Source: Arthrobacter sp. NtRootA1
GTDB taxonomy: Bacteria; Actinomycetota; Actinomycetes; Actinomycetales; Micrococcaceae
DNA length: 64,000 bases
Reading direction: 5' to 3'
Assembly: GCF_019976975.1 (NCBI RefSeq)
Contig: NZ_AP024630.1
Location: 3,658,001-3,722,000, forward strand
Shown here: positions 1 through 7,948 of the stretch, piece by piece
Numbering within the stretch: the first letter of the stretch is position 1
Layout of the letters: each line of letters starts with the position of its first letter
Made by a program: the position numbers and the translations under genes
Notes under the pieces: model-generated
What the model saw: the letters and a program-made list of their open reading frames with translations, nothing else
Told to the model about the DNA's origin: nothing
Database searches by the model: none

Positions 1-313
1 TCGTCAGGATCCGGTATAGCCAAGCCTTGAGGTTGGTCCCCGGCTTGTACTGGTGGAAAGCCGAAAACGCCTTGGTGTAAGCCTCTTGGACGAGGTCTTC
101 GGCATCGGAGGGATTCCGCGCCATCCTCATTGCCGCTGAATACAGCTGGTCCACGTACTGCATGGCGTCGCGCTCGAAGCGCTCCCGCCGCTGTTCGGGA
201 GTTTCCGTGGCGAGATCGACGTCGGCCAGTGCCGATGCGTCTGCTGCGCCGTCCTCCGCGGACGGATCGGCTGCTTCGTACATGGCCGCTGCGGCCGGTT
301 CAATGGTGCTCAT
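1..313 (-). CDS. sigR: SigR/SigH-type ECF RNA polymerase sigma factor (C-terminus off the window)
   Basis: About 104 N-terminal residues are present; the rest lies left of base 1. After an acidic, alanine-rich lead comes sigma region 2, with the motifs NPSDAEDLVQEAY and KPGTNLKAWLYRIL, typical of the SigR (Streptomyces) / SigH (mycobacteria) group that directs the thiol-oxidative stress response. In that group an RsrA/RshA anti-sigma gene normally follows; here it would be outside the window. The ATG at 313 gives the usual short form. The frame stays open upstream to a GTG at 457 that has its own ribosome site, so a longer isoform is possible (entry 314-457). A SigR-type promoter precedes that GTG. 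Family call is firm; the sigR/sigH name is by analogy. Confidence 0.9.
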   Translation of the reverse strand, partial: MSTIEPAAAAMYEAADPSAEDGAADASALADVDLATETPEQRRERFERDAMQYVDQLYSAAMRMARNPSDAEDLVQEAYTKAFSAFHQYKPGTNLKAWLYRILT

Positions 314-457
314 CGTTGCCAAGTCTACTGTCAGCTTCCGGGAATCCGGCTGCGCAGGATACCCGGGCTCCAGGAGACCCACACGGTCCCTAACCAAGGT
401 CAAAAAACCAACTCCGTTCAGCGAAGCGGCAACGCCTTGCCGCGGCCCGGTCTTCAC
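314..457 (-). other. In-frame 48-codon N-terminal extension of sigR, possible unstable SigR' isoform
   Basis: Reading back from the sigR ATG, 48 codons are open to a GTG at 457-455. AGAGGA (466-461) sits four bases before that GTG. The GTG lies about 10 bases after the predicted start of a SigR-type promoter. Streptomyces coelicolor makes an N-extended, ClpP-degraded SigR' from its SigR-dependent promoter, so an equivalent here is a reasonable inference. Conservation of the extension was not tested. Confidence 0.55.
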
Positions 458-470
458 CGTTCCTCTTGTT

Positions 471-499
471 CACAACGGCAGCCGCTGGGTAAATATTCC
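471..499 (-). promoter_or_regulatory. SigR/SigH-type promoter of sigR (GGAAT-N18-GTT)
   Basis: On the minus strand GGAAT (499-495), exactly 18 bases and GTT (476-474) match the consensus recognised by SigR/SigH. It points at sigR and predicts transcription starting near 467, just before the alternative GTG. This implies positive autoregulation under thiol stress. Confidence 0.7.
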
Positions 500-595
500 G
501 CAAAGATGCAAGACTAGAGCAGACTGCACCCCTTGAACACAGCACGTATTGAATATCGTCATGAATATCGTGGCAAGCCATCCAGGAGGCAAGAC

Positions 596-1111
596 ATGTC
601 TGTTATCCGTTTTCTCGCGCGGCCGATGCTCGCGTCCAGCTTCGTCATTGCAGGTCTGGACAAGCTCAAGAACGCGGACGACACTGCCAAGCAACTGTCG
701 CCGGTCCTTCGCCGTGCATCGGAGTCACTGCCCTTCCCGACAGATGAGAAGGTCCTGGCCCGCGTTATCGGCGGCGCACAACTGGGTGCAGGCGCCCTGC
801 TCGGCCTCGGCAAGTTCTCCCGCTTCGCGGCAACGGTTCTGGCGTTGACGTCGGCACTGAACTCCTACGTGGAGTGGCGCTCAGCCGACATCAGCACCAA
901 GGACGGCCGGAGCGCACGCCGGGCCCAACTCCTGAAGAACATTTCCCTTACCGGCGGCGTTTTGTTGGCTTCTGTCGATACTGAAGGCCGCCCCAGCCTC
1001 GCATGGCGGGCCGAACATCTGGCTGCCGACGCCAGGAAGGTCACGGGCAAGCAGCTCAAACGGGCAGACAAAGCAGTACGCAAGGCCGTTGACAACGCAG
1101 TTGGAGCATAA
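596..1111 (+). CDS. DoxX-like integral membrane protein
   Basis: 171 residues from the ATG at 596, chosen because AGGAGG at 584-589 precedes it; an upstream GTG-type start lacks such a site. The protein has about four hydrophobic segments (roughly residues 5-23, 60-78, 83-100 and 120-138) and an N-terminal pattern (RFLARPMLASSFVIAGLDKL) typical of DoxX/DoxD-related proteins. The C-terminus is basic and soluble. DoxX relatives have been tied to redox and thiol stress in mycobacteria, which fits its position divergent from sigR, but the reaction is unknown. It ends six bases before aroA and may be co-transcribed with it. Confidence 0.75.
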   Translation: MSVIRFLARPMLASSFVIAGLDKLKNADDTAKQLSPVLRRASESLPFPTDEKVLARVIGGAQLGAGALLGLGKFSRFAATVLALTSALNSYVEWRSADISTKDGRSARRAQLLKNISLTGGVLLASVDTEGRPSLAWRAEHLAADARKVTGKQLKRADKAVRKAVDNAVGA

Positions 1112-1117
1112 GGAAGC

Positions 1118-2506
1118 ATGACAGGTACCACCGCATCAAGCACGGGTCCAACACACTCCGTCGAAACCCTGCCCCTTTGGGCGGCTCCGTACGCCACCAA
1201 GCCAGTGGATGCCACAGTGACGGTGCCGGGCTCAAAATCGCTCACCAACCGTTTCCTGGTCCTTGCAGCATTGGCCGACGGCCCTTCGCGGCTGCGAGCC
1301 CCCCTTCACTCCCGCGATTCCGTGCTGATGATTCAGGCGCTCAGGCAACTGGGCGCCACCGTTACCGAGGTACCCGGCGACGGCGATTATGGACCGGACC
1401 TTGAGATCACGCCCATGGATCCTTCAGCTTCGGGGGCGGCGACTTCCATCGATTGCGGCCTTGCCGGTACGGTCATGCGCTTCGTTCCACCTTTAGCTGC
1501 GCTACGCAATGGTCCAACCATGTTCGACGGCGATCCCCATGCCCGGAAGCGGCCCATGGGGACCATCATCGAAGCACTGCTCGCTCTCGGAGTTCCTGTC
1601 GCCACCGAAGGCGGCAGGACGCCGTCGGCCCTTCCCTTCTCGGTGGATGGCACTGGCGAGGTTCGGGGTGGCCACCTGGTGATCGATGCCAGCGCATCGT
1701 CCCAGTTCGTCTCGGCCTTGCTGCTGGTGGGCGCCCGGTTCACCGAAGGCCTTCATCTGGAACACGTCGGCAAGCCGGTTCCCAGCCTGGACCACATCAA
1801 TATGACCGTTGCCGTCCTTCGTGGAGTCGGCGTCAAGGTGGACGATTCGGTGCCCAACCACTGGCGAGTGGCACCTGGCCCCATTCATGCCTTCGATCAG
1901 CGGATCGAACAGGACCTTTCCAACGCCGGCCCGTTCCTTGCCGCAGCCCTCGCAACCCACGGTACCGTCCGGATCCCCAACTGGCCCACCGAAACCACCC
2001 AGGTGGGTGACCTGTGGCGTACCATCCTGGTTGAGATGGGTGCCACTGTAACGCTGGAAAACGGTACGCTCACGGTAAAGGGTGGCCCGGAAATCAAAGG
2101 CGCCAATTTTGACGAAACCAGTGAGCTCGCGCCCACGGTCGCTGCGCTGTGCGCACTGGCTACAGGTCCTTCACGGCTGACCGGCATCGCGCACCTTCGT
2201 GGCCACGAAACCGATCGGCTCGCCGCGCTGGCCGCTGAAATCAATCGGCTCGGCGGAGACGCGGAAGAAACAGCTGACGGCCTGATTATCCGCCCTGCCA
2301 CCCTGCATCCAGGCGTCGTACACAGCTACGCCGACCACCGCATGGCTACAGCGGGCGCTATTTTGGGGCTCGCCGTTCAGGGCGTTCAGGTGGAGGATAT
2401 CGCCACCACGTCCAAGACGATGCCCGAATTTCCGCAGATGTGGGAGGCCATGCTGCAGCAGGGCACAGGCGACGATGAAACCGTCACCAGTGAGGCCAGC
2501 AACTGA
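1118..2506 (+). CDS. aroA: 3-phosphoshikimate 1-carboxyvinyltransferase (EPSP synthase)
   Basis: 462 residues, a normal length. The enzyme joins phosphoenolpyruvate to shikimate-3-phosphate, step six of the shikimate pathway to aromatic amino acids, in the cytosol. Family signatures are clear: PGSKSLTNRFLVLAALADG with the substrate-contacting Lys40-Ser41, the phosphoenolpyruvate loop DCGLAGTVMRFVPPLA, RGHETDRLAALA, and the C-terminal YADHRMATAGAILGLA. AAGGA precedes the ATG. The gene sits between the DoxX-like gene (6-bp gap) and rsgA (2-bp gap), which suggests one operon. The loop reads GLAGT, as is usual in actinobacteria; glyphosate tolerance cannot be judged from it. Confidence 0.97.
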   Translation: MTGTTASSTGPTHSVETLPLWAAPYATKPVDATVTVPGSKSLTNRFLVLAALADGPSRLRAPLHSRDSVLMIQALRQLGATVTEVPGDGDYGPDLEITPMDPSASGAATSIDCGLAGTVMRFVPPLAALRNGPTMFDGDPHARKRPMGTIIEALLALGVPVATEGGRTPSALPFSVDGTGEVRGGHLVIDASASSQFVSALLLVGARFTEGLHLEHVGKPVPSLDHINMTVAVLRGVGVKVDDSVPNHWRVAPGPIHAFDQRIEQDLSNAGPFLAAALATHGTVRIPNWPTETTQVGDLWRTILVEMGATVTLENGTLTVKGGPEIKGANFDETSELAPTVAALCALATGPSRLTGIAHLRGHETDRLAALAAEINRLGGDAEETADGLIIRPATLHPGVVHSYADHRMATAGAILGLAVQGVQVEDIATTSKTMPEFPQMWEAMLQQGTGDDETVTSEASN

Positions 2507-2508
2507 CC

Positions 2509-3624
2509 ATGGGCCGCGACGCAAGCTCCTGGGACGAATCCGACGTCCGGATCCGTCCGAACAAAAAAGGATCAAGGCCCCGCACCAAGGACCGCCCCAG
2601 TCATGATGACGCGGTCATCGGCCGGATCATCACGGTGGACCGCGGGCGATACACCGCCATCGTTGGGGAAGACTCCTCTGATGAACGCATTATCATCGCT
2701 GCACGCGCGCGTGAACTCCGACGAAACCCTGTTGTTCCCGGCGATTTTGTCGCTTTGGTGGGCGATGTATCGGGAGAGCCGGATACCCTTGCCCGATTGG
2801 TCCGCATACAGGAGCGCAGGACGCTGCTCCGGCGCAGCGCTGATGATACCGACCCCATCGAAAGAGTGGTGGTGGCCAACGCAGACCAACTTGTGGTGGT
2901 GGTCGCCGCGGCCAATCCGGAGCCCCGAACCGGCTTTATCGACCGCGCCTTGGTTGCAGCCTACGACGCCGGTATCGAGCCCCTGCTGCTCGTCACCAAA
3001 GCAGACGTCAAGGACCCTGCCGAGCTGTTGTCCAACTATCTCAGCCTGGACTTTCCCATCATCATCAGCCGTACGGCAGACGATGAAGCGTCCGGCATTG
3101 ACGCCCGCTCGGACGACGGACTGTCAGCGCGGCTGGACAGCCGCGCCGTTGCCGAATTGCGGGCCCACCTTGATGGAAAAGTGACTGTCATGCTGGGCCA
3201 TTCGGGCGTCGGCAAGTCCACCATGGTTAATGCCCTCACAGGAGCCGAGCGTGCTACCGGTGGTGTCAACGCCGTCACCGGGCGGGGCCGGCACACGTCG
3301 TCGTCGGCGTTGGCCCTGAAGCTGGCAGACGCACCTCCCGGTAGCTGGATCATCGATACACCCGGTATCCGCTCCTTCGGCCTGGCACACGTGGACCCCG
3401 ACCGCATCCTGCATTCCTTCCCCGATTTGGAACCTGGCACCGAAACTTGCGACCGCGGTTGCAAGCACGATGCCAGCGCCATCAATTGCGGACTTGACGC
3501 GTGGGTGAACGAGGGACATGCCGGTCCTTCCGGAGTGGCCCGCTTGTCTTCGCTCCGGCGACTGCTGGGCGCGGACCCGCGTTTGGAAGCGAAAGAGACC
3601 AAGGAACTCGGTACCGTCAACTAA
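2509..3624 (+). CDS. rsgA: Ribosome small-subunit-dependent GTPase RsgA
   Basis: 371 residues. RsgA (YjeQ) is a circularly permuted GTPase that proofreads late 30S subunit maturation. An N-terminal OB-fold (about 35-110) is followed by the permuted order of G motifs: TKAD (G4, near residue 165), then GHSGVGKST (G1, near 230) and DTPGIRSFG (G3, near 285). The C-terminal zinc site CDRGCKHDASAINC lies near residues 313-326. The ATG follows the aroA stop by two bases, so translation is probably coupled. The N-terminus is basic and slightly longer than in Escherichia coli. All catalytic parts are intact. Confidence 0.96.
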   Translation: MGRDASSWDESDVRIRPNKKGSRPRTKDRPSHDDAVIGRIITVDRGRYTAIVGEDSSDERIIIAARARELRRNPVVPGDFVALVGDVSGEPDTLARLVRIQERRTLLRRSADDTDPIERVVVANADQLVVVVAAANPEPRTGFIDRALVAAYDAGIEPLLLVTKADVKDPAELLSNYLSLDFPIIISRTADDEASGIDARSDDGLSARLDSRAVAELRAHLDGKVTVMLGHSGVGKSTMVNALTGAERATGGVNAVTGRGRHTSSSALALKLADAPPGSWIIDTPGIRSFGLAHVDPDRILHSFPDLEPGTETCDRGCKHDASAINCGLDAWVNEGHAGPSGVARLSSLRRLLGADPRLEAKETKELGTVN

Positions 3625-3678
3625 GTGTCGGTGCACCACGATCCAACTGCGGGGAACGTTTCACGATAGTTTGGTGGC

Positions 3679-4491
3679 ATGACCCAACCCGTTTCCAGCT
3701 ACAACGACGACCTGCGACTGGCCCACGTGCTGGCGGATTCCGTGGACGCCCAAACCATGGACCGCTTCAAGGCCTTGGATCTGCAGATCGAGACCAAGCC
3801 TGACCTCACGCCCGTGACGGATGCCGACAAGGCTGCGGAAGAAGCCATCCGTGGCCAATTGTCGCGTTCCCGCCCCCGTGACGCCGTCCTCGGCGAGGAG
3901 TTCGGCAGCAGCGGCCACGGCTCCCGGCGCTGGATCATCGACCCCATCGACGGAACCAAGAACTTCGTTCGGGGCGTTCCCGTGTGGGCCACCCTGATTG
4001 CACTCGTTGACGAAGGCGAGCCGGTCGTTGGGGTTGTCAGCGCTCCCGCGCTGGGCAAGCGTTGGTGGGCAGCAAAGGACATGGGCGCCTATATGGGCCG
4101 CTCACTGGCTTCAGCCACCCGGCTCAAGGTGTCAAACGTGTCGCGGTTGGCGGATGCCTCAATGTCATATTCCAGCCTCTCCGGTTGGAAGGAACGCGGC
4201 AATCTGGACGAATTCCTGGGGCTGACGGAAGACATCTGGCGCACGCGCGCCTACGGCGACTTCTGGTCCTATTGCCTGGTTGCCGAGGGGGCTGTGGATA
4301 TCGCCTGCGAGCCAGAGTTGAATCTTTACGATATGGCAGCACTCGTTCCCATTGTGACGGAAGCCGGCGGCCGGTTCACCTCGTTGGAAGGCGAGGACGG
4401 CCCCTTCGGCGGCAACGCCCTGGCAACCAACTCCATCCTGCATTCAGAGGTCCTCAAGCGGCTCAACCCTGCCCTGGATGACCTCCTCTGA
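3679..4491 (+). CDS. hisN: Histidinol-phosphatase of the inositol monophosphatase family
   Basis: 270 residues. The Mg-dependent phosphatase motifs are present in order: PVTDADKAAEEAI, LGEEFG, the hallmark DPIDGTKNF near residue 88, and YGDFWSYCLVAEGAVDI toward the C-terminus. In actinobacteria, IMPase-family proteins beside aroA/rsgA are usually HisN, which removes phosphate from histidinol phosphate in histidine synthesis. The name rests on that context and on the HisN-like C-terminal motif. An inositol or fructose phosphatase cannot be excluded by eye. A strong terminator follows directly. Confidence 0.85.
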   Translation: MTQPVSSYNDDLRLAHVLADSVDAQTMDRFKALDLQIETKPDLTPVTDADKAAEEAIRGQLSRSRPRDAVLGEEFGSSGHGSRRWIIDPIDGTKNFVRGVPVWATLIALVDEGEPVVGVVSAPALGKRWWAAKDMGAYMGRSLASATRLKVSNVSRLADASMSYSSLSGWKERGNLDEFLGLTEDIWRTRAYGDFWSYCLVAEGAVDIACEPELNLYDMAALVPIVTEAGGRFTSLEGEDGPFGGNALATNSILHSEVLKRLNPALDDLL

Positions 4492-4534
4492 CCCAGCAGC
4501 ACCAACAAGCAAACAGGCTTTGCACAGAATTTTC

Positions 4535-4575
4535 GACGGCGGGTGCCTCCTTTTCGGGGCATCCGCCGTCTTTTC
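4535..4575 (+). terminator. Rho-independent terminator after hisN
   Basis: A long GC-rich hairpin (GACGGCGG / CCGCCGTC arms) is followed by TTTTCTT. It closes the aroA-rsgA-hisN transcript ahead of the riboswitch. Confidence 0.85.
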
Positions 4576-4672
4576 TTCGCCCAAAGCCCAGTTTGAAGAC
4601 CCTTCGTAACAATGTGCTTAACAAAGCGGGCGACTTTGGAACAGGCCAGAGGCGTGAACTAACCTCTTTACA

Positions 4673-4790
4673 GGTCACGAGTGCCAGCGCTAAACCCCGG
4701 TTTGCTGGCCGGCAACCCTCCATTCGCGGTGGGGTGCCCCGGGTGACGACCCGGCCGGTCCGGAACGGATGCGGCAAGCGCGGATCCCCG
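4673..4790 (+). promoter_or_regulatory. SAM-IV riboswitch
   Basis: The stretch has the conserved blocks of the actinobacterial SAM-IV aptamer in order: GGTCA-GAGTGCCAGCG, TTTGCTGGCCGGCAACCCTCC, CGGTGGGGTGCCCCGGGTGA-GACC, and the 3' GCGGCAAGCGCGG pseudoknot strand. The first and last GGTCA/TGACGACC segments pair as P1. The following bases (4782-4801) form a hairpin, GGATCCCC / GGGGGTCC, just before the ribosome site GAGTGAGG (4807-4814) of the downstream gene. Control of translation by S-adenosylmethionine is therefore more likely than termination, as there is no T-run. Confidence 0.92.
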
Positions 4791-4817
4791 TAGGGGGTCC
4801 CTCTTGAGTGAGGTCCC

Positions 4818-6227
4818 ATGAGCACTGCTACGTTCAACTCCACCGTTCTGACGTCCCTTGTGGTCGAAGAAGCAAGGCACGAAGCCGCTGCAGGCAGGCC
4901 CTTGGCCGCCGTCACAGGTGCAGAGCTGCAAGCTCCCCTGATCCAGGGTGGCCACGTCCGCTACGCCAACCTTGACTACGGAGCATCCGCTCCAGCCTTG
5001 ACAATCGTTTCTGCGTATCTCAACGAGATCCTCCCCTACTACGCCAGTGTCCACCGCGGCGCGGGCTACGCTTCCCAGATCAGCACCTCGGTCTACGAGA
5101 ATTCCCGCGACATCGTCCGGGAGTTCGTTGGGGGCCGTCCCGACGATTCCGTGATCTTCACCCGGAACACCACGGACTCACTGAACCTGTTGGCGGGCTG
5201 CCTCCCTCAGCTGGACGGAAAGCCAACGGGCGAGGTCCTTTACCTGGACATCGAGCACCATGCCAATCTCCTCCCCTGGCAGGGTGTCCCTCACCGCAGT
5301 GTCGTAGCTGCCTCGACACTGACAGCTACCGTGGCCAAGCTCCGCGAGGAACTCAGCCAAGGCGGCGTGTCACTGCTGGCGGTCACGGGGGCCTCGAACG
5401 TGACCGGTGAAATCCTGCCGATCGCGGAGCTCGCGGCACTTGCGCACGAATACGGAGCCCGGATTGTGGTGGACGCCGCTCAGCTTGCCCCCCACCGCCG
5501 CATCGACATCGCCGCAGCAGACGTCGACTACATCGTGTTCTCCGGGCACAAGCTCTACGCTCCGTTCGGCGCCGGTGTTGTTGTGGGTCGTCCTGACTGG
5601 CTTGACGCCGGCACTCCCCACCTTGCTGGCGGTGGCGCCGTTCGTGAAGCCCGCTTGGACTCGGTCAGCTGGGCTTCCGGTCCTGCACGCCATGAGGGCG
5701 GCTCCCCCAACGTCCTCGGCGCGGCAACACTGGCCCGTGCGACGCAGGTGCTCGCCGACTTGGATCAAGAGGCCTGGCACGCCCATGAAGCTGCCATCCG
5801 CTCATACCTCGTACAGGGACTTGAAGCAATCGACGGCGTGACCGTTCACCGGATCTTCAGCGACTCCGAGGACACCATCGGCGTGGTCAACTTCTCCGTG
5901 GAAGGATTCGACGCCGGGCTGGTCGCCGCCTACCTCGCCGCCGAACACGGCGTAGGACTTCGTGACGGGCGCTTCTGCGCCCATCCCCTCCTCAAGCGGC
6001 TCGGCCTCCCTTCAGGCTCGCTGCGAGCCAGCTTCGGCGTAGGCTCGCGTCTGGAGGATGCCACACGACTGCTCGCTGGTATCGAAGAACTCAAGCGCAC
6101 GGGTCTCGGTTGGGACTATGTAGTGGATGAGGGCCGATGGGTACCGGCCAATGACCACCGCACCTATCCGGAATGGGCACCAAACACCCCGGGCACCGCA
6201 GGGGCTGCACCCTGCACGATCGACTAA
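4818..6227 (+). CDS. Class V aminotransferase / cysteine desulfurase-like PLP enzyme under SAM-IV control
   Basis: 469 residues, longer than a typical SufS/IscS (about 400). It has the class V fold: TRNTTDSLNLLAGC, LDIEHHANLLPW (SufS-like H-H-N), VDAAQLAPHRRID, and the PLP lysine in SGHKLYAPFGAGV near residue 243. The C-terminal small domain has GVGLRDGRFCAHPLL, with a cysteine near the place of the SufS active-site loop. The last 40 residues have no counterpart that I recognise. Control by a SAM riboswitch suggests a role in cysteine or methionine sulfur flow rather than general Fe-S assembly. The reaction is not assigned. Confidence 0.85.
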   Translation: MSTATFNSTVLTSLVVEEARHEAAAGRPLAAVTGAELQAPLIQGGHVRYANLDYGASAPALTIVSAYLNEILPYYASVHRGAGYASQISTSVYENSRDIVREFVGGRPDDSVIFTRNTTDSLNLLAGCLPQLDGKPTGEVLYLDIEHHANLLPWQGVPHRSVVAASTLTATVAKLREELSQGGVSLLAVTGASNVTGEILPIAELAALAHEYGARIVVDAAQLAPHRRIDIAAADVDYIVFSGHKLYAPFGAGVVVGRPDWLDAGTPHLAGGGAVREARLDSVSWASGPARHEGGSPNVLGAATLARATQVLADLDQEAWHAHEAAIRSYLVQGLEAIDGVTVHRIFSDSEDTIGVVNFSVEGFDAGLVAAYLAAEHGVGLRDGRFCAHPLLKRLGLPSGSLRASFGVGSRLEDATRLLAGIEELKRTGLGWDYVVDEGRWVPANDHRTYPEWAPNTPGTAGAAPCTID

Positions 6228-6336
6228 ACACTGCCACAGTTTGGTCAGCGGTGCCTTGGCCCAGGCCGGGATCTTCATTGTCGCCCGTGAGGTAAATTCG
6301 TAGGGTAAATGGCGTTCGCGGTAAAGGAGTCAGTGC

Positions 6337-7179
6337 GTGGCCGTGCGTTCCCCTCGGGATTCCGGCGGAAGTGTTTCCGGCAGCCTTCTTTCCAGCAGCG
6401 CTGGCAGGCCGGGTGGTCCCAAGCTGCATGCCACGCGACGCCACGAACTGGGCCAGAGCTTCCAGGACGGCGGCGAACACTACGATCGGGTTCGGCCCGG
6501 ATATCCCACAGACTCAGTGGATTGGCTTCTTCCTCCTGGAGCGAAATCCGCAGCTGATATTGGTGCAGGCACAGGAAAATTCACCGCGTTGCTCGTGGAA
6601 CGCGGCCTGCAGGTGGCCGCCGTCGATCCTTCCACAGACATGCTGGAGCAACTTCGAAAGTCCTATCCCGGCGTTGAGGTGTTGGAGGGTACAGCCGAGG
6701 CCACAGGGCTGGCGGACTCAGCATTCGACGTCGTCAGCGTTGCCCAAGCATGGCATTGGTGTGACCCGATGAAAGCCAGCAAAGAGATTGCCCGGATCCT
6801 CCGTCCCTATGGAGTCCTTGGCCTCATTTGGAACCAGCTGGACACTTCCGTGCCCTGGGTTCACAGGTTGTCACGAATCATGCACGCCGGAGATGTGCAC
6901 AAGCCCGGTTTCCGGCCAGTTATCGGACCGGAATTCACGGACTTGGAGAGCCATCTCACCAGCTGGGAGGACGCGGTGTCACCGGAGGACATCATGGAGC
7001 TCACAAAATCGCGCAGCTACTACCTCCGCGCAAATGAAGCCACCCGCGCAAAGGTCATGGGAAACCTGGAGTGGTACCTCTTCGATCATCTCGGCCATAC
7101 CCCAGGCCAACTAGTTGGGTTGCCGTACCTGACGACCACCTGGCGGGCACGCAAGATCCACGGCGTCCCGCCACGGTAG
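6337..7179 (+). CDS. Class I SAM-dependent methyltransferase
   Basis: 280 residues from the GTG at 6337; AAAGGAG at 6323-6329 supports it. The Methyltransf_11-type core begins near residue 65 with the SAM loop DIGAGTGKFTALL, followed by VDPSTDMLEQLRK, GTAEATGLADSAFDVVSVAQAWHW and RPYGVLGLIWNQ. The first 40 residues are a low-complexity serine/glycine-rich lead that may be disordered. The family includes trans-aconitate and ubiquinone-type enzymes; the substrate is unknown. It ends nine bases before the MntR-like gene and may share its transcript. Confidence 0.85.
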   Translation: MAVRSPRDSGGSVSGSLLSSSAGRPGGPKLHATRRHELGQSFQDGGEHYDRVRPGYPTDSVDWLLPPGAKSAADIGAGTGKFTALLVERGLQVAAVDPSTDMLEQLRKSYPGVEVLEGTAEATGLADSAFDVVSVAQAWHWCDPMKASKEIARILRPYGVLGLIWNQLDTSVPWVHRLSRIMHAGDVHKPGFRPVIGPEFTDLESHLTSWEDAVSPEDIMELTKSRSYYLRANEATRAKVMGNLEWYLFDHLGHTPGQLVGLPYLTTTWRARKIHGVPPR

Positions 7180-7188
7180 GCTAGGTGT

Positions 7189-7902
7189 GTGAAGACCAGT
7201 ACGCCCTCCTCCTCGATCGAGGACTACGTTAAGGTCATCTACTCCTATACGGAGTGGCAGGACAAACCGATTACGTCCTCGCAGCTTGCCCTGCGGCTTG
7301 GCGTTGCCAATTCCTCGGTGTCTGAAATGGTCCGCAAACTCAAGGACCAAGGCCTGGTGGACCACCAACCCTACAGTGCCATCAGGCTGACTCCGGAGGG
7401 CATGCGACTGGCGCTGTCCATGGTCCGGCGGCACCGCCTGATTGAGACTTACCTCGTTGACGAACTCGGTTACAGCTGGGACGAAGTCCATGATGAAGCT
7501 GAGATGTTGGAACACGCGGTGTCCGATACCTTCATCGAGCGCATGGCCGCCAAGCTTGGCCATCCCCTCCGGGATCCTCACGGCGACCCGATTCCTTCGG
7601 CTGACGGATCGGTGGAACTCCCTCACGCGTACCGCATGATCGAGTTGGACGAAGGCCACTCAGGCCGCATCACCCGAATCAGCGACGAAAATCCAGATCT
7701 TCTTCGCTATCTCGCGTCGGAAGAGATCACCTTGGATGCTCCTGTGGAGGTGGTGGGGCGCAAACCATTCGGCGGAGCCTTGGTGGTCCGGATTGGCAGC
7801 GGACCCCAGCGGCGCGAATTCGATCTCGCGGACGAAGTTACAGCGGCACTTTGGGTCCAAAGCGCCGAAGTCCACGAAGGCTGCGTGCTTCCCGCGCGCT
7901 GA
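7189..7902 (+). CDS. mntR: DtxR-family metal-dependent repressor, MntR-like
   Basis: 237 residues from the GTG at 7189. The three-part architecture is an N-terminal winged helix (about 8-70, ITSSQLALRLGVANSSVSEMVRKL), a dimerisation/metal domain (about 75-140, with RRHRLIETYLVDELGY and EAEMLEHAVSD) and a C-terminal SH3-like FeoA domain (about 150-230). The first metal position is Asp12 (IEDYVKVIY), as in manganese sensors; iron-sensing DtxR/IdeR has Met there. The next MntR ligand position is Lys15 rather than Glu, so the site is not identical to Bacillus MntR. Probable Mn-responsive repressor. No manganese transporter is in view. Confidence 0.85.
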   Translation: MKTSTPSSSIEDYVKVIYSYTEWQDKPITSSQLALRLGVANSSVSEMVRKLKDQGLVDHQPYSAIRLTPEGMRLALSMVRRHRLIETYLVDELGYSWDEVHDEAEMLEHAVSDTFIERMAAKLGHPLRDPHGDPIPSADGSVELPHAYRMIELDEGHSGRITRISDENPDLLRYLASEEITLDAPVEVVGRKPFGGALVVRIGSGPQRREFDLADEVTAALWVQSAEVHEGCVLPAR

Positions 7903-7938
7903 CTGTGCTGCGCTGACTGTGCCGCGTTGACTATGCAC
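7897..7938 (+). repeat. Three imperfect 14-bp tandem repeats over the mntR stop codon
   Basis: CGCTGACTGTGCTG, CGCTGACTGTGCCG and CGTTGACTATGCAC follow one another; the first carries the mntR TGA. They fill most of the 46-base gap before the convergent transporter gene. No function is evident. Confidence 0.6.
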
Positions 7939-7948
7939 AGTGCATCGG

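Noticed and set aside
4782..4801. Rho-independent terminator at the end of the SAM-IV riboswitch
   Set aside because: The hairpin is strong but no T-run follows; the ribosome site lies just beyond, so translational control fits better.
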